Source of the DNA: Pseudomonas akapageensis
Lineage (GTDB): Bacteria > Pseudomonadota > Gammaproteobacteria > Pseudomonadales > Pseudomonadaceae
Direction: 5' to 3'
Length of the DNA stretch: 64,000 nucleotides
Assembly (NCBI RefSeq): GCF_011355085.1
Contig: NZ_VXCP01000034.1
Location: 62,001 to 126,000 of the forward strand
This document shows positions 26,125 to 34,422 of the stretch, piece after piece. Within the stretch, counting starts at the first letter, position 1. Each line of letters starts with the position of its first letter. The notes under the pieces were generated by a model. The model was not told where the DNA came from. It worked only from the letters and a program-made list of their open reading frames with translations, and ran no database searches. Both the position numbers and the translations under genes were made by a program.

Positions 26125-27017
26125 TGAATCTCCCGGTCAACATCTCCGTTCGGCCCCAATTGGCGTTGCAGTCCTACCTGGATGCGCTTTTGCAGGAAGC
26201 GACGGAGCAGGTTCTGCCGGAACCTGTTGAGCAGCCCCAGCCTGAGCCCGAACAGCATCAGGCCGCGGCGCTGGACGAATTCCAGGCCGCGGTGCTGGAA
26301 GAGCAGGCCCGCGACGCAGCCGTCGCTACGGTGGCCAAGGCCTTGAGCAGCGTTGCGCCAATCGAGGCCCCCGCAATTGTGGCGCCGGCGGTTACCCAGG
26401 CCGAACCGCCTCGGGCCGAGCGTGTTGAGCACAAACCTGCCGCAATCGAGCGAGTGGAAGCGGTGGTGGACGTGCACTTGCCGGCCGCCAACCACGGCGT
26501 GCCACCACGCCTGACCGGCGATGGTCGTCCGGCCTGGGCGGCCGAACCTTTCGAGTGCCTGCTGTTCGATGTCGCGGGCCTGACCCTGGCCGTGCCGCTG
26601 GTGTGCCTGGGGTCGATCTATTCACTGCAGGGTCACGAGCTGACGCCGCTGTTCGGCCAGCCCGAATGGTTCCTGGGCATCCTGCCGAGCCAGGGTGGCA
26701 ACCTCAAGGTGCTGGATACCGCGCGCTGGGTGATGCCTGATCGCTATCGCGACGATTTCCAGCAAGGCTTGCAGTACGTGATCTCGGTCCAGGGCTATGA
26801 GTGGGGGCTGGCGGTGCATCAGGTCAGCCGCTCCCTGCGCCTGGATCCCAACGAAATCAAATGGCGTACACAGCGCGGACAACGGCCCTGGCTGGCCGGT
26901 ACCGTGATCGAGCACATGTGCGCATTGCTGGATGTGGCAGAACTGGCCGAATTGATTGCCAGCGGCGCGGTCAAGCAGATGCAGAGTGTGAAACCGGCTG
27001 CCAAACACAAAAAATAA
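26124..27017 (+). CDS. CheW-domain polar-localisation protein (ParP-like)
   Basis: A 297-residue protein with a Pro/Glu/Ala-rich N-terminal region (~1-145) and a C-terminal CheW-like domain (FECLLFDVAGLTLAVPLVCL; WFLGILPSQGGNLKVLDT). Vibrio ParP, encoded next to ParC, has this layout and holds CheA in the array while binding ParC. The start at ATG 26124 overlaps the stop of the ParA-like gene. The N-terminal region is probably the partner-binding arm; this is inference from the Vibrio work. Confidence 0.88.
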   Translation: MNLPVNISVRPQLALQSYLDALLQEATEQVLPEPVEQPQPEPEQHQAAALDEFQAAVLEEQARDAAVATVAKALSSVAPIEAPAIVAPAVTQAEPPRAERVEHKPAAIERVEAVVDVHLPAANHGVPPRLTGDGRPAWAAEPFECLLFDVAGLTLAVPLVCLGSIYSLQGHELTPLFGQPEWFLGILPSQGGNLKVLDTARWVMPDRYRDDFQQGLQYVISVQGYEWGLAVHQVSRSLRLDPNEIKWRTQRGQRPWLAGTVIEHMCALLDVAELAELIASGAVKQMQSVKPAAKHKK

Positions 27018-27083
27018 TGGGTCGCGCCTGGTGCGCGACTGAACTGAGCAACCGTCAACGGCGGATTTTGAGGGGTTATGGGA

Positions 27084-27563
27084 ATGAACAAGTCGTCTGC
27101 ACAAGGTTCCGAAGATCCTATTCTGCAGTGGGTGACCTTTCGCCTGGACAATGAGTCGTACGGCATCAACGTGATGCAGGTCCAGGAAGTCCTGCGCTAC
27201 ACCGAGATCGCTCCGGTTCCGGGTGCGCCAAGCTACGTGCTGGGCATCATCAACCTGCGTGGCAACGTGGTCACCGTGATCGATACCCGCCAGCGCTTTG
27301 GCCTGGCACCGGTGGAAGTCAGCGACAACACCCGCATCGTGATCATCGAAGCCGACAAGCAAGTGGTCGGCATCCTGGTCGACAGCGTGGCCGAAGTGGT
27401 TTACCTGCGTCAGTCCGAAGTCGAAACCGCGCCGAACGTCGGTAACGAAGAATCGGCCAAGTTCATTCAGGGCGTGTGCAACAAGAACGGCGAATTGCTG
27501 ATCCTGGTCGAGCTGGACAAGATGATGACCGAGGAAGAGTGGTCCGAGCTGGAGAGCATCTGA
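27084..27563 (+). CDS. cheW: Chemotaxis coupling protein CheW
   Basis: CheW links receptors to CheA. From the ATG at 27084 there are 159 residues; a second ATG two codons earlier (27078) is too close to the GAGGGG ribosome site. The CheW fold is clear from LQWVTFRLDNESYGINVMQV, APSYVLGIINLRGNVVTVID and the GVCNKNGELLILVELDKM stretch. Confidence 0.97.
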   Translation: MNKSSAQGSEDPILQWVTFRLDNESYGINVMQVQEVLRYTEIAPVPGAPSYVLGIINLRGNVVTVIDTRQRFGLAPVEVSDNTRIVIIEADKQVVGILVDSVAEVVYLRQSEVETAPNVGNEESAKFIQGVCNKNGELLILVELDKMMTEEEWSELESI

Positions 27564-27956
27564 TTGATCTTCGAGGTTGGCGTAATCCTGCTGGGCATCC
27601 TCTGGGCGGGCAGCCTGGGGATGTTCCTGGCGTACACGAAAAAGCAGCGCCAGCTCGTCGAGGTTCAGGCCCGGGACAATGCGCTGCGCGATCAGCGCAT
27701 CAAGGACCTGGGCAAACGGCTCGATGACTACCAGAACGGTAACGTCAAGATGGGCGAAGTGCTGCACGAGTTGAAGGCGTTCGTCGCGCCGTTGCCGGAC
27801 AAGCTAGCCCAGCTGGAACAGCGCGACCCCAGCAGCCTGTCATTCGCCCAGGCCGCCAAGCTGGTGGGCATGGGGGCCAGTGTCGATGAACTGACCCAGT
27901 CCTGCGGGTTGACCCAGGCCGAGGCGGAGTTGATGAGCAAGTTGCATCGCGGTTGA
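27564..27956 (+). CDS. DUF2802-type membrane-anchored coiled-coil protein
   Basis: A 130-residue protein starting with TTG directly after the cheW stop. One N-terminal membrane segment (VGVILLGILWAGSLGMFLAY) is followed by a basic, probably coiled-coil stretch (LVEVQARDNALRDQRIKDLGK) and a C-terminal segment with AKLVGMGASVDELTQSCGLT, which looks like a small DNA-binding-like or protein-contact helix pair. It is the conserved last gene of the Pseudomonas che operon (PA1465 position). Function unknown; the layout suggests a membrane-linked accessory of the array. Confidence 0.85.
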   Translation: MIFEVGVILLGILWAGSLGMFLAYTKKQRQLVEVQARDNALRDQRIKDLGKRLDDYQNGNVKMGEVLHELKAFVAPLPDKLAQLEQRDPSSLSFAQAAKLVGMGASVDELTQSCGLTQAEAELMSKLHRG

Positions 27957-27963
27957 ACCACTT

Positions 27964-27998
27964 GCCGGCTACCCGCTTGTGCCCAGCGAGTAGCCGGT
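27964..27998 (+). terminator. Hairpin closing the chemotaxis operon
   Basis: CCGGCTAC (27965-27972) pairs with GTAGCCGG (27990-27997), and inside it CGCT pairs with AGCG across a seven-base loop. There is no long T run on either side, so it is either a weak terminator or a 3'-end stabiliser. It lies 8 nt after the last che-operon gene and before the convergent toxin-like gene. Confidence 0.6.
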
Positions 27999-28032
27999 TG
28001 CTGTCGTCTGCAGGGCGCATGCGAGACGCCAA

Positions 28033-30768
28033 TCAATCAGCGCTGGTTATATTCTTCCAACTGTTCTCATTACCGATTATCGAAAAGCGATTGAACGGGG
28101 TGAGGGCCATTTTTGCTGCTTCCAGTTCAGCAGGGTCGACAATGGACTCTGTGTGAAGAATGGGGCAAAACAGCATATTGTGTATTTCACGTAACAGCGT
28201 TAAATCGGGTAGTCTCTCAGTAATAACGTCGTTGAGTACGCCGGGCCCGGTCAGCGTACTGAGCAATACATGGTTGTCATTGCTCTCGGCTGTGTAGAAG
28301 TTCAGTTCGCTTTGATAGCGCGTGTAGATTTCATCTGAAATAGCTTCCAGGGTCGGGTTGTCTGGATGGCTTCCAATGAAACTGGAGTTGTATTGCACGT
28401 GCATGCCGAGTCCTTCGTTGTTGACGGGGGGATGTAGCAGCAGGCCAGTGGCAGAGGCATTCAAATCGACACTGTCGATCGCTTCGGCAGGTTTGCCGGT
28501 GGTCTCAAGTACTTCCCCAGGCTTGATCAGCCTGTCGTCGAGATCCATGTACATCCCGCCTTCATGATTGAGCATGGGGTAACGCAGCACGTCCGTCGCC
28601 GAGGCGTATTTTTTGCCGGTCAGGGCTGCGCTGTATTGATCGAAGTAGCGGCTTTCTCTGAATGATTGATAGAAGTCCTGCTCTTCAAGGGGCAGCACCT
28701 TGAGCGTCGGTGCGTTCTCGGCAAGCAGTGCAAGGTTCCGTGAGTAGGCGGTGGGGTCCGATTTGGAAAGGAGCAGGCGATATTCGTATGCGCTATCCTT
28801 CAGGACTTCTGCATTATTCCGGATGCAGGTGATGAAACTGTCACTGATGATGTTATTGCCGACCCAAAGCCCGGAAATTTTTTTGGGGATGGCGGTTTTG
28901 CCCGCGGTTTGCAGGACGGTGAGGTCGACAGGGACCTTCAGGTTGACGCCCATTGCTTTCAATGTGCTCATGCGCTCTGCGTCGGTTGCTACGCGGTCAA
29001 TCGCTTCCAACTGCCCGAGATTTTTTCCGTTGGTTGGGATGTAGTATTTTCTTTGCGGGTCATGCAGTTCAAACATCTGAAAAAAGGCATTGTTTTTCAG
29101 GTCATAACCCACTTCGGAAAAGTAACCACCAATGCTGGCGCGTAGACTATCTGGCAAGCCGTCGTATCGAGGATTCCTGATAATGGCGCCAGATACTGCT
29201 GGGTCGCCCCCTGCAATCGATTCGACGGGGTCGGGCAAACTGAAGGCGGCCTCCAGAACTTCCTCCGGAAGTCGAGGCGGGGCTACCGGGCTCAAGGGAT
29301 ACCCGATTTGTCCATTGATACGTTGCGGGCTGACGAAGCGGTCGCTCCTGACGCGGAAAATCGCCGGCTTCTCCGGCAACCGGGCATGTAGCAGCGGCAG
29401 AGCATTCAATACGCCGAATACCAGACCCTCGACGCCTTCGACTTTTTCTCCTCGCGTCTTGCCATTCACTGCCCGGTCCAGACCCAGGCCAAACTGCACG
29501 ATGCCGCCGATGGCAAAGATGGGTGCCAGTTCAGGGACGATCAAGGCAAGGGGTGCGAGCATATTGATCGTGGAGTCTACGTAACCTCGCCATTTTGCCT
29601 TGGTCACGCTGCTGTCGGCGTTGATGATGAAGTCGGCGTCTTGATAGGCGCGCACTTTTTGCCGTTGCGCGAGCGCAAAAAACATATCGCCGGTGATCTG
29701 CGGGCTGTATTTATAGGTTTTGTAGTTGACGTACGTTTGCGGATTCCAGACCTGTACATCGGTGCCGCCCGCGACCTTCACGACATAGGCGCGGGGATAG
29801 CTGCCCATACCTTTCAATGCTGTTTCAACGCCATCGAATGTCTCCCCGTCGGGCACATCCGCAGGTGCGAAGTGCTGCTTCAGGGCCTCGATCTTGAGCG
29901 GATCTTTACATTGCTCGGCAATCCACGTCTTCATGGCGGCTTCGTCGGCAAATTCGTGCAGGGGGGAAGAGTTGCCCGGTATGTAGAGCACCGTCAGCCC
30001 TGTGGCGTTGTTTTTCAGGCAAAGGATATCGGTGGCTGAGTAACCGTAGATGTTGAGTGGCGCCGCCTGCACGGTGGGCGAGTTTGGTGTTTCATGGCCC
30101 AGGCTTTCCCGGGTTGGGTGTGCTGCCAGGCCGGCAAGTTGCCAGGCCAGTTGTTTCCCCGCTTCAGTCAAGCTGCCATCGCTGATCTGTTTGTTGGTAG
30201 CGGCGATGAAGTTTATTTTGGCGCAAGTCTGGTAGTTCTCAATTCCGTTGACCCAGAAACTGTCCAGCATTTTTGTATAAGGTTCATGAAAATCCAGTTC
30301 CCAGATGAACCTCTGAAAGGCTTCGGCCGGGATGTTTACACGGGATTGCGGTCCATAGGTCTGTGGTGACCGTTGTCGATATAAACCATTGAATATTTCA
30401 TAGCCGGTGGCGTTTTCAAAAAAGCCGGGGCGCTGGAGTTTTTCGACGATTTCGATTTTTCCAGGATCTTGCCCCGCCCAAGGGTGTTGAATAATGGCGT
30501 CAATAACGTTGTTGTTCGACTCACCCTGCCAATTCGACAGCAGCGCCTGTGTCAAGGTCATCTTTTGCGCAACGACGCCTTGCACGCGGTTATAGTTGAG
30601 TCGTTGATAGTGCAGGACGACCGCGTCGACCTTGTCAGGATTCAGTTCGATACCCTGTGTTTTGGCCCATTTTTGAATGGCGCCGGCGGCGAACTTGTCC
30701 GGGCGCGGGAAACTGGAAAGTTTGTCGCGAACAAAACTTATCCCTTGCGGGCTAACGTACGAGCTCAT
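28033..30768 (-). CDS. Large toxin-like protein with TcdA/TcdB-type glycosyltransferase domain
   Basis: A ~911-residue protein (914 if an upstream GTG at 30777 is used). No signal peptide is seen. The N-terminal ~380 residues resemble the leading region of Pseudomonas dermonecrotic-type toxins (for example IPAEAFQRFIWELDFHEPY and SGSLTEAGKQL-like text). Residues ~400-465 contain long hydrophobic stretches (INMLAPLALIVPELAPIFAI; GLVFGVLNALPLL). The C-terminal ~630-870 matches the GT44 toxin fold: ISGLWVGNNIISD, then ATDVLRYPMLNHEGGMYMDL with the DxD motif Asp745-Leu-Asp747 (counted from the GTG), and LLSTLTGPGVLND. Clostridial large toxins use this fold to glycosylate host GTPases. GC is well below that of its neighbours, suggesting transfer. 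No immunity gene, VgrG, PAAR or Tc partner is adjacent. Target and delivery are unknown. Confidence 0.8.
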   Translation of the reverse strand: MSSYVSPQGISFVRDKLSSFPRPDKFAAGAIQKWAKTQGIELNPDKVDAVVLHYQRLNYNRVQGVVAQKMTLTQALLSNWQGESNNNVIDAIIQHPWAGQDPGKIEIVEKLQRPGFFENATGYEIFNGLYRQRSPQTYGPQSRVNIPAEAFQRFIWELDFHEPYTKMLDSFWVNGIENYQTCAKINFIAATNKQISDGSLTEAGKQLAWQLAGLAAHPTRESLGHETPNSPTVQAAPLNIYGYSATDILCLKNNATGLTVLYIPGNSSPLHEFADEAAMKTWIAEQCKDPLKIEALKQHFAPADVPDGETFDGVETALKGMGSYPRAYVVKVAGGTDVQVWNPQTYVNYKTYKYSPQITGDMFFALAQRQKVRAYQDADFIINADSSVTKAKWRGYVDSTINMLAPLALIVPELAPIFAIGGIVQFGLGLDRAVNGKTRGEKVEGVEGLVFGVLNALPLLHARLPEKPAIFRVRSDRFVSPQRINGQIGYPLSPVAPPRLPEEVLEAAFSLPDPVESIAGGDPAVSGAIIRNPRYDGLPDSLRASIGGYFSEVGYDLKNNAFFQMFELHDPQRKYYIPTNGKNLGQLEAIDRVATDAERMSTLKAMGVNLKVPVDLTVLQTAGKTAIPKKISGLWVGNNIISDSFITCIRNNAEVLKDSAYEYRLLLSKSDPTAYSRNLALLAENAPTLKVLPLEEQDFYQSFRESRYFDQYSAALTGKKYASATDVLRYPMLNHEGGMYMDLDDRLIKPGEVLETTGKPAEAIDSVDLNASATGLLLHPPVNNEGLGMHVQYNSSFIGSHPDNPTLEAISDEIYTRYQSELNFYTAESNDNHVLLSTLTGPGVLNDVITERLPDLTLLREIHNMLFCPILHTESIVDPAELEAAKMALTPFNRFSIIGNENSWKNITSAD

Positions 30769-30917
30769 GGTGATCACCGTGTGTCTGGGGAAGTTCGGAT
30801 GATCTTCTCAGCGGCTCCTTCGTTTACCCAGACGGCAACCATTCCCTCATAATATTTATTTATACATTGGGATAGCTCGGGCGCTGGTGGCCGGGGCTGT
30901 TCGAATACGCCATTTGC

Positions 30918-30964
30918 GACCGCTTTGCGGTCTATCGCGGGCGAGCGGACGCTGCCCGCGATAG
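30918..30964 (-). repeat. Double hairpin downstream of the methyltransferase gene
   Basis: GACCGC-TTT-GCGGTC (30918-30932) is followed directly by an 11 bp perfect inverted repeat, CTATCGCGGGC (30932-30942) with GCCCGCGATAG (30954-30964). It lies between the methyltransferase gene end and the toxin-like gene start, both on the - strand, and probably limits read-through. The CGCGGGC core is common in Pseudomonas REP-like sequences. Confidence 0.65.
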
Positions 30965-30993
30965 TCTCTTCACCAAATCACGAGGCGACGGCG

Positions 30994-31845
30994 TCAGGGC
31001 TTGATCAACAACCCTTGGCCGGTAGGCAAGCTTGCGATCGATACATTCATTTTCTCAGCCCATTGATCCATCCCTTCTTTCTGCGGTTGGTATCCATGAT
31101 AGGCATAGTCATCCAGCAAAATAATCGCACCTGGCACCAAGCGATCCCACAGGTACTCAATGGCAGCAACTTCTGGAATAGTACAGTTCAGATCGATGTG
31201 CAAGAAAGCAATCTGTGTGGAATCGATTTGGGTAAGGGTTTCGGGAATGGTGCCTTGAATGATTTTAGCGTTTGGCCATTCGGCGAAGTTGTTTATGACT
31301 GACTCAATACTTGAAGTGTAAGTGCCGTCTTCAATCCACTTTCGGCTCTTGTCAGCAACCCCGCCCATTTTTTCAAGGTCGGACAAATAACGGTCATCAA
31401 CACCCGCAAATGTATCCAGCAGATAGAAGGTTCTGCTAGTGCTGTTCCAGTCCAGGTCGTGCATGATCGCCGAGCTTAAAAAGCCATGGTTGACTCCGCA
31501 CTCGACAAAATCGCCACCGTGTTTGGCTGCGGTTCGCGCAGCCCACAGTCCCATGTACACTCGCCAGAACCAATTGTAGTCGGTGCCGGCAGCCTGCACG
31601 CCACGCTCATAGGCCGCGATAAAACGCGGGTCGCTCATGAAGTCGTGGTTATGGATCGAACTCAGTCCGTCGGCGGTAAATACGCCTTCGACTTTTGCGT
31701 ATAGTGTGTCATTGCCGCGCTTGTATGCGCGCCCTTCATCACGACCCCAAGCGAGATAATGTTGTGTCGGGTCAATTCCCGACAGACGGACGTCGGGATG
31801 CAGTCTCAGGTATTCGTCAGGCGAAAAATCTGCGGGCAAAGTCAT
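30994..31845 (-). CDS. TylF/MycF-family class I O-methyltransferase with glycan-gene-type N-terminus
   Basis: The start at ATG 31845 has an AAGGA site six bases upstream and gives 283 residues. An in-frame ATG at 31971 would add 42 residues but lacks a ribosome site. The N-terminus (FSPDEYLRLHPDVRLSGIDP, then HYLAWGRDEGR) is a short module often found at the front of proteins in surface-glycan and glycosyltransferase clusters. The methyltransferase part has the SAM loop GGDFVECGVNHGFLSSAIM, and FLHIDLNCTIPE with GAIILLDDYAYHG, as in TylF-type sugar O-methyltransferases. A sugar substrate, perhaps a flagellin glycan, is suggested by family and location but not shown. GC is near 50 percent, below the chromosomal norm here. 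Confidence 0.82.
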   Translation of the reverse strand: MTLPADFSPDEYLRLHPDVRLSGIDPTQHYLAWGRDEGRAYKRGNDTLYAKVEGVFTADGLSSIHNHDFMSDPRFIAAYERGVQAAGTDYNWFWRVYMGLWAARTAAKHGGDFVECGVNHGFLSSAIMHDLDWNSTSRTFYLLDTFAGVDDRYLSDLEKMGGVADKSRKWIEDGTYTSSIESVINNFAEWPNAKIIQGTIPETLTQIDSTQIAFLHIDLNCTIPEVAAIEYLWDRLVPGAIILLDDYAYHGYQPQKEGMDQWAEKMNVSIASLPTGQGLLIKP

Positions 31846-32234
31846 TATGCGTCCTTGTTGATCATTTTGTGTTTTGCTCAGTTTTAATTTATACGTGTAA
31901 TGTTTCAGTTCTTGAGCAATCAAGGGGTTGAGCGCGGGTCGATAATATACCAATGGGTGTTTTTGTTCCATATGGCAGGTTGGCGTAGCGCGAAGTCCAG
32001 GGTGGTGTTTTGCAGGTAATTTTTTAATTGGTCATGTTGAATTCCGCCTATGGTCCGCGCACGCCACAGGCTATTTTGTGTATCTGAGCATGTAGCTAGT
32101 CTTGTTTGGTCGCCAATTCAGGGTCCTGTTTTGACGGATCGATTTCGAAATAGGTACTAGCAGTCATTTGAGAGCGTGCCGTGATCAAATTTGCTGCAGA
32201 TTCGCCATCCGATAACCCGTGTATCACCACCTAT

Positions 32235-32543
32235 TCACCTGTGCGGCGTTATATCCCGCTCCAACTCCGCCGCCTCGACCTGCGGCGCCTTGCCCTTCAA
32301 ATGCCAGGCAAAAGCGATGATCTCGGCAATGGTGCGGTACATCGCCTCGGGAATCCGATCACCCAGCTCCATGCGCGCCAACAGCTTGACCAGCTCGGCA
32401 TTCTCATAGATCGGCACCTCGTAGTCGCGAGCAATCGCCAGGATCGCTTCGGCCAGTTGATCGTCACCCTTGGCGGTCAGGACGGGGGCCTGGTGGCCGT
32501 CATAGTTCAGCGCAATGGCCTGGCGCGGTGTGTTCGGGTTCAT
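32235..32543 (-). CDS. FlhB C-terminal-domain-only protein (EscU/YscU/FlhB family)
   Basis: The 102-residue protein corresponds to the part of FlhB after the NPTH cleavage site: RQAIALNYDGHQAPVLTAKG is equivalent to the YAVALKYD region of FlhB, followed by the helical YEVPIYENAELVKLLARM and AEIIAFAWHLKGK. It has no membrane helices. In FlhB this fragment determines substrate switching with FliK. It overlaps the second fliK-like gene by four bases (ATGA), so the pair are made together. A modulator role at the flagellar export gate is inferred; the pairing occurs in other pseudomonads. Confidence 0.9.
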   Translation of the reverse strand: MNPNTPRQAIALNYDGHQAPVLTAKGDDQLAEAILAIARDYEVPIYENAELVKLLARMELGDRIPEAMYRTIAEIIAFAWHLKGKAPQVEAAELERDITPHR

Positions 32544-34105
32544 GCGTTTTCATCGACCCAGCGTTGTTCAAGGTGGGTGCGCGCGCCTTGCGGCGGCGTT
32601 CCGTGATGGCAATTCAATTCGGCTACGCTGAGGCCGCTGGCGATCAGGCGTTCGCGCAGCACGCCCAGTTGGCTGTCGACCAGTCGAGCCGTGGCGGGGT
32701 CTTCGGCCCACAGTTGGCTGGACAGGCTGCCGCGCACCAGTTGCGCCTGCACTTGCAGGGGGCCCAGGGGATACATGTCGAAAGCCAGTTCGACCTGCCA
32801 AAGCAGTTCTTTTGCGTCGCGTTTTTCCGCAGTCGATTCGGACTGCTGCTGTGGGGGTTCTTCGCGTTGCAACTTGACCTGCAAGGGCATGAATTCGTTC
32901 GACGTGCGCAGTGGAATCTCCAGTTGCCAGGTGGTCTGCAGGCTGCCTTCAGGGGTACTGCCGGTCTGCGCAAGGCTGGCCAGTTGATGGCTCTGCAGTC
33001 GCGAGACGGCTCCGGCGGCCAACTTGAGCAGGTGTTCAAGATTGCCTTCATCCTCCTGGGCCTGCAACAGACGGGAGGGCAGGGGAAAGTTCCCCGGTGG
33101 CGCTTTGGCGCTGACCTGGCCCAGCGCTCCCAGGGCGCTGCGAACAAACCCCGGGAGCACCTGGGCCAGGCTTGTCGAAACCGTCGCCGGGTCAAAGGGT
33201 GGCGCGCCGGCGGGCAGCAACTGGGCGACCAGGCGAAACAGCTGGGCTTTGAGGTCGGGTGCAAGAAGCTGGGTTTGCCCGCCAAGCAGGCGGGACTCGA
33301 GAAACACACCGCTGTCATTCAGCGCCTGGGCAACGCCCTTGGCATCGCTGAGTTGACGGATATCGGGCAGGCCGGCCAGGAGTTTCTCCGCGCTGTTGCG
33401 TGCCTCGGCAGGCAGTTCCTCGCTATTTGCCAGTGTTTGCAGTGCGCTCAGCAAGCCTTGCAGCGAAGCCTGGCGTGCCTGCTGGGTGGTCAGTTGCTGG
33501 GTGAGGGCCAGTTGGTCGAGGCGACCGCTCAAGGGAACAAAATTCAACGCCTGGGCATCCTGCACCTGGGCGCTGAGCAGGCTGCCCGGCGTCAGCGGGC
33601 GAGGGCTGTCCAGGCTCAGCGTAGCGCCGGCCTGCGCCGTGTTGAGCAGGCTAACCAGCGAGCGGTAGATCAGCGGCAGCCCGGGGCCCTGGGGCAACAC
33701 CTGGCAGGTCAGGACCTTGCCCTGCAGCAAGGTCCCTGGCGGCATTTGCCGGGTATCGATCTCGGTCAGGGCAGCGACGTTGGCACTGCGTGCCTGTTGC
33801 ACGGTGATTGCCAGATTGCTCGGTGTCGGCTGCGTCACCACAAGCGTGGTGCCCTGGAGCAGTGGCTGACTGCTGGACACCTGGACGTTGGTTTCGCGCC
33901 CGCCGGGCAAGGTCAGCTTGAGCAGCATCTCGAAGTCTTGCGGCGTCTGTTTCAGCGCCAGTACTTCGGCTTTCGCGGTCTGGCCGGCTTGCAGCAAGCC
34001 ATCGATCGATTGCAGCAGCTTCACGATTTCGCCATCGGCCATTGCTGGCAGTGAAGCCCCGGGAGTGGCGGTCACGGGCGCGAGGCTATTGATTTCACCG
34101 GCCAT
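32540..34105 (-). CDS. Second FliK-like flagellar hook-length control domain protein
   Basis: A 521-residue protein with a Gln/Leu/Pro-rich N-terminal and middle region and a C-terminal FliK-type domain (KELLWQVELAFDMYPLGPLQ, VQAQLVRGSLSSQLWAED, DSQLGVLRERLIASGLSVAE). It differs from fliK at 6773 and is followed by an FlhB C-terminal-like gene in a 4-base overlap. The 3' partner makes a role in export-switch control likely. The region upstream of the ATG is the end of an inverted-repeat element and contains no ribosome binding site, so either initiation is weak or the true start lies inside. Confidence 0.85.
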   Translation of the reverse strand: MAGEINSLAPVTATPGASLPAMADGEIVKLLQSIDGLLQAGQTAKAEVLALKQTPQDFEMLLKLTLPGGRETNVQVSSSQPLLQGTTLVVTQPTPSNLAITVQQARSANVAALTEIDTRQMPPGTLLQGKVLTCQVLPQGPGLPLIYRSLVSLLNTAQAGATLSLDSPRPLTPGSLLSAQVQDAQALNFVPLSGRLDQLALTQQLTTQQARQASLQGLLSALQTLANSEELPAEARNSAEKLLAGLPDIRQLSDAKGVAQALNDSGVFLESRLLGGQTQLLAPDLKAQLFRLVAQLLPAGAPPFDPATVSTSLAQVLPGFVRSALGALGQVSAKAPPGNFPLPSRLLQAQEDEGNLEHLLKLAAGAVSRLQSHQLASLAQTGSTPEGSLQTTWQLEIPLRTSNEFMPLQVKLQREEPPQQQSESTAEKRDAKELLWQVELAFDMYPLGPLQVQAQLVRGSLSSQLWAEDPATARLVDSQLGVLRERLIASGLSVAELNCHHGTPPQGARTHLEQRWVDENA

Positions 34106-34106
34106 T

Positions 34107-34375
34107 GGGGTGTGTCATCAGTTAGTTCCTGACTTGCGTTGTCGCCTGAGCGCGTGCCAAGCAAGGCGCAGACCGTAGCCAATGGTCATTCCATTGGCAA
34201 GGGCTGCAACGCCGCATGGCGCGCGCTCAGGCACAACCCGAAGGGCCGGGCCTGTTCTTGCGCAGGGCTGCGTTACTCGTCGTTCATTTGGAATGACCAA
34301 ATTTCTCTCCTCGCGCCTTGCCCTGCGCAAGAACAGGCTCCGGCGCAAGCCAGGAACTAACTGATGACACACCCC
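34107..34375. mobile_element. MITE-like element with 25 bp perfect terminal inverted repeats
   Basis: Positions 34107-34131 and 34351-34375 are perfect 25 bp reverse complements (left end begins GGGGTGTGTCATCAG). The arms extend imperfectly inward (ACTTGCG / CGCAAGC). Inside are three further paired segments: GCCTGAGCGCG near 34144 with CGCGCTCAGGC near 34222; CCAATGG at 34179 with CCATTGG at 34191; and GCCTGTTCTTGCGCAGGGC near 34250 with its complement near 34319. It encodes no transposase. One end touches the second fliK start, the other lies 50 bases from a TATAAT box. It accounts for much of the 464-nt stretch without genes between 34106 and 34569. No flanking direct repeat was confirmed. 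Confidence 0.6.
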
Positions 34376-34422
34376 AGTCACAACCTGTCGAAATTGCCCT
34401 CTTTGCAGCAGGACATGACATG

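Noticed and set aside
28033..30768. Toxin-like protein as an Rhs or type VI secretion effector
   Set aside because: No RHS/YD repeats, PAAR, VgrG, MIX motif or adjacent immunity gene was seen.
34118..34381. Short frames on both strands within the inverted-repeat element
   Set aside because: They begin and end inside the repeats and have no ribosome site or recognisable sequence; they arise from the palindromic structure.
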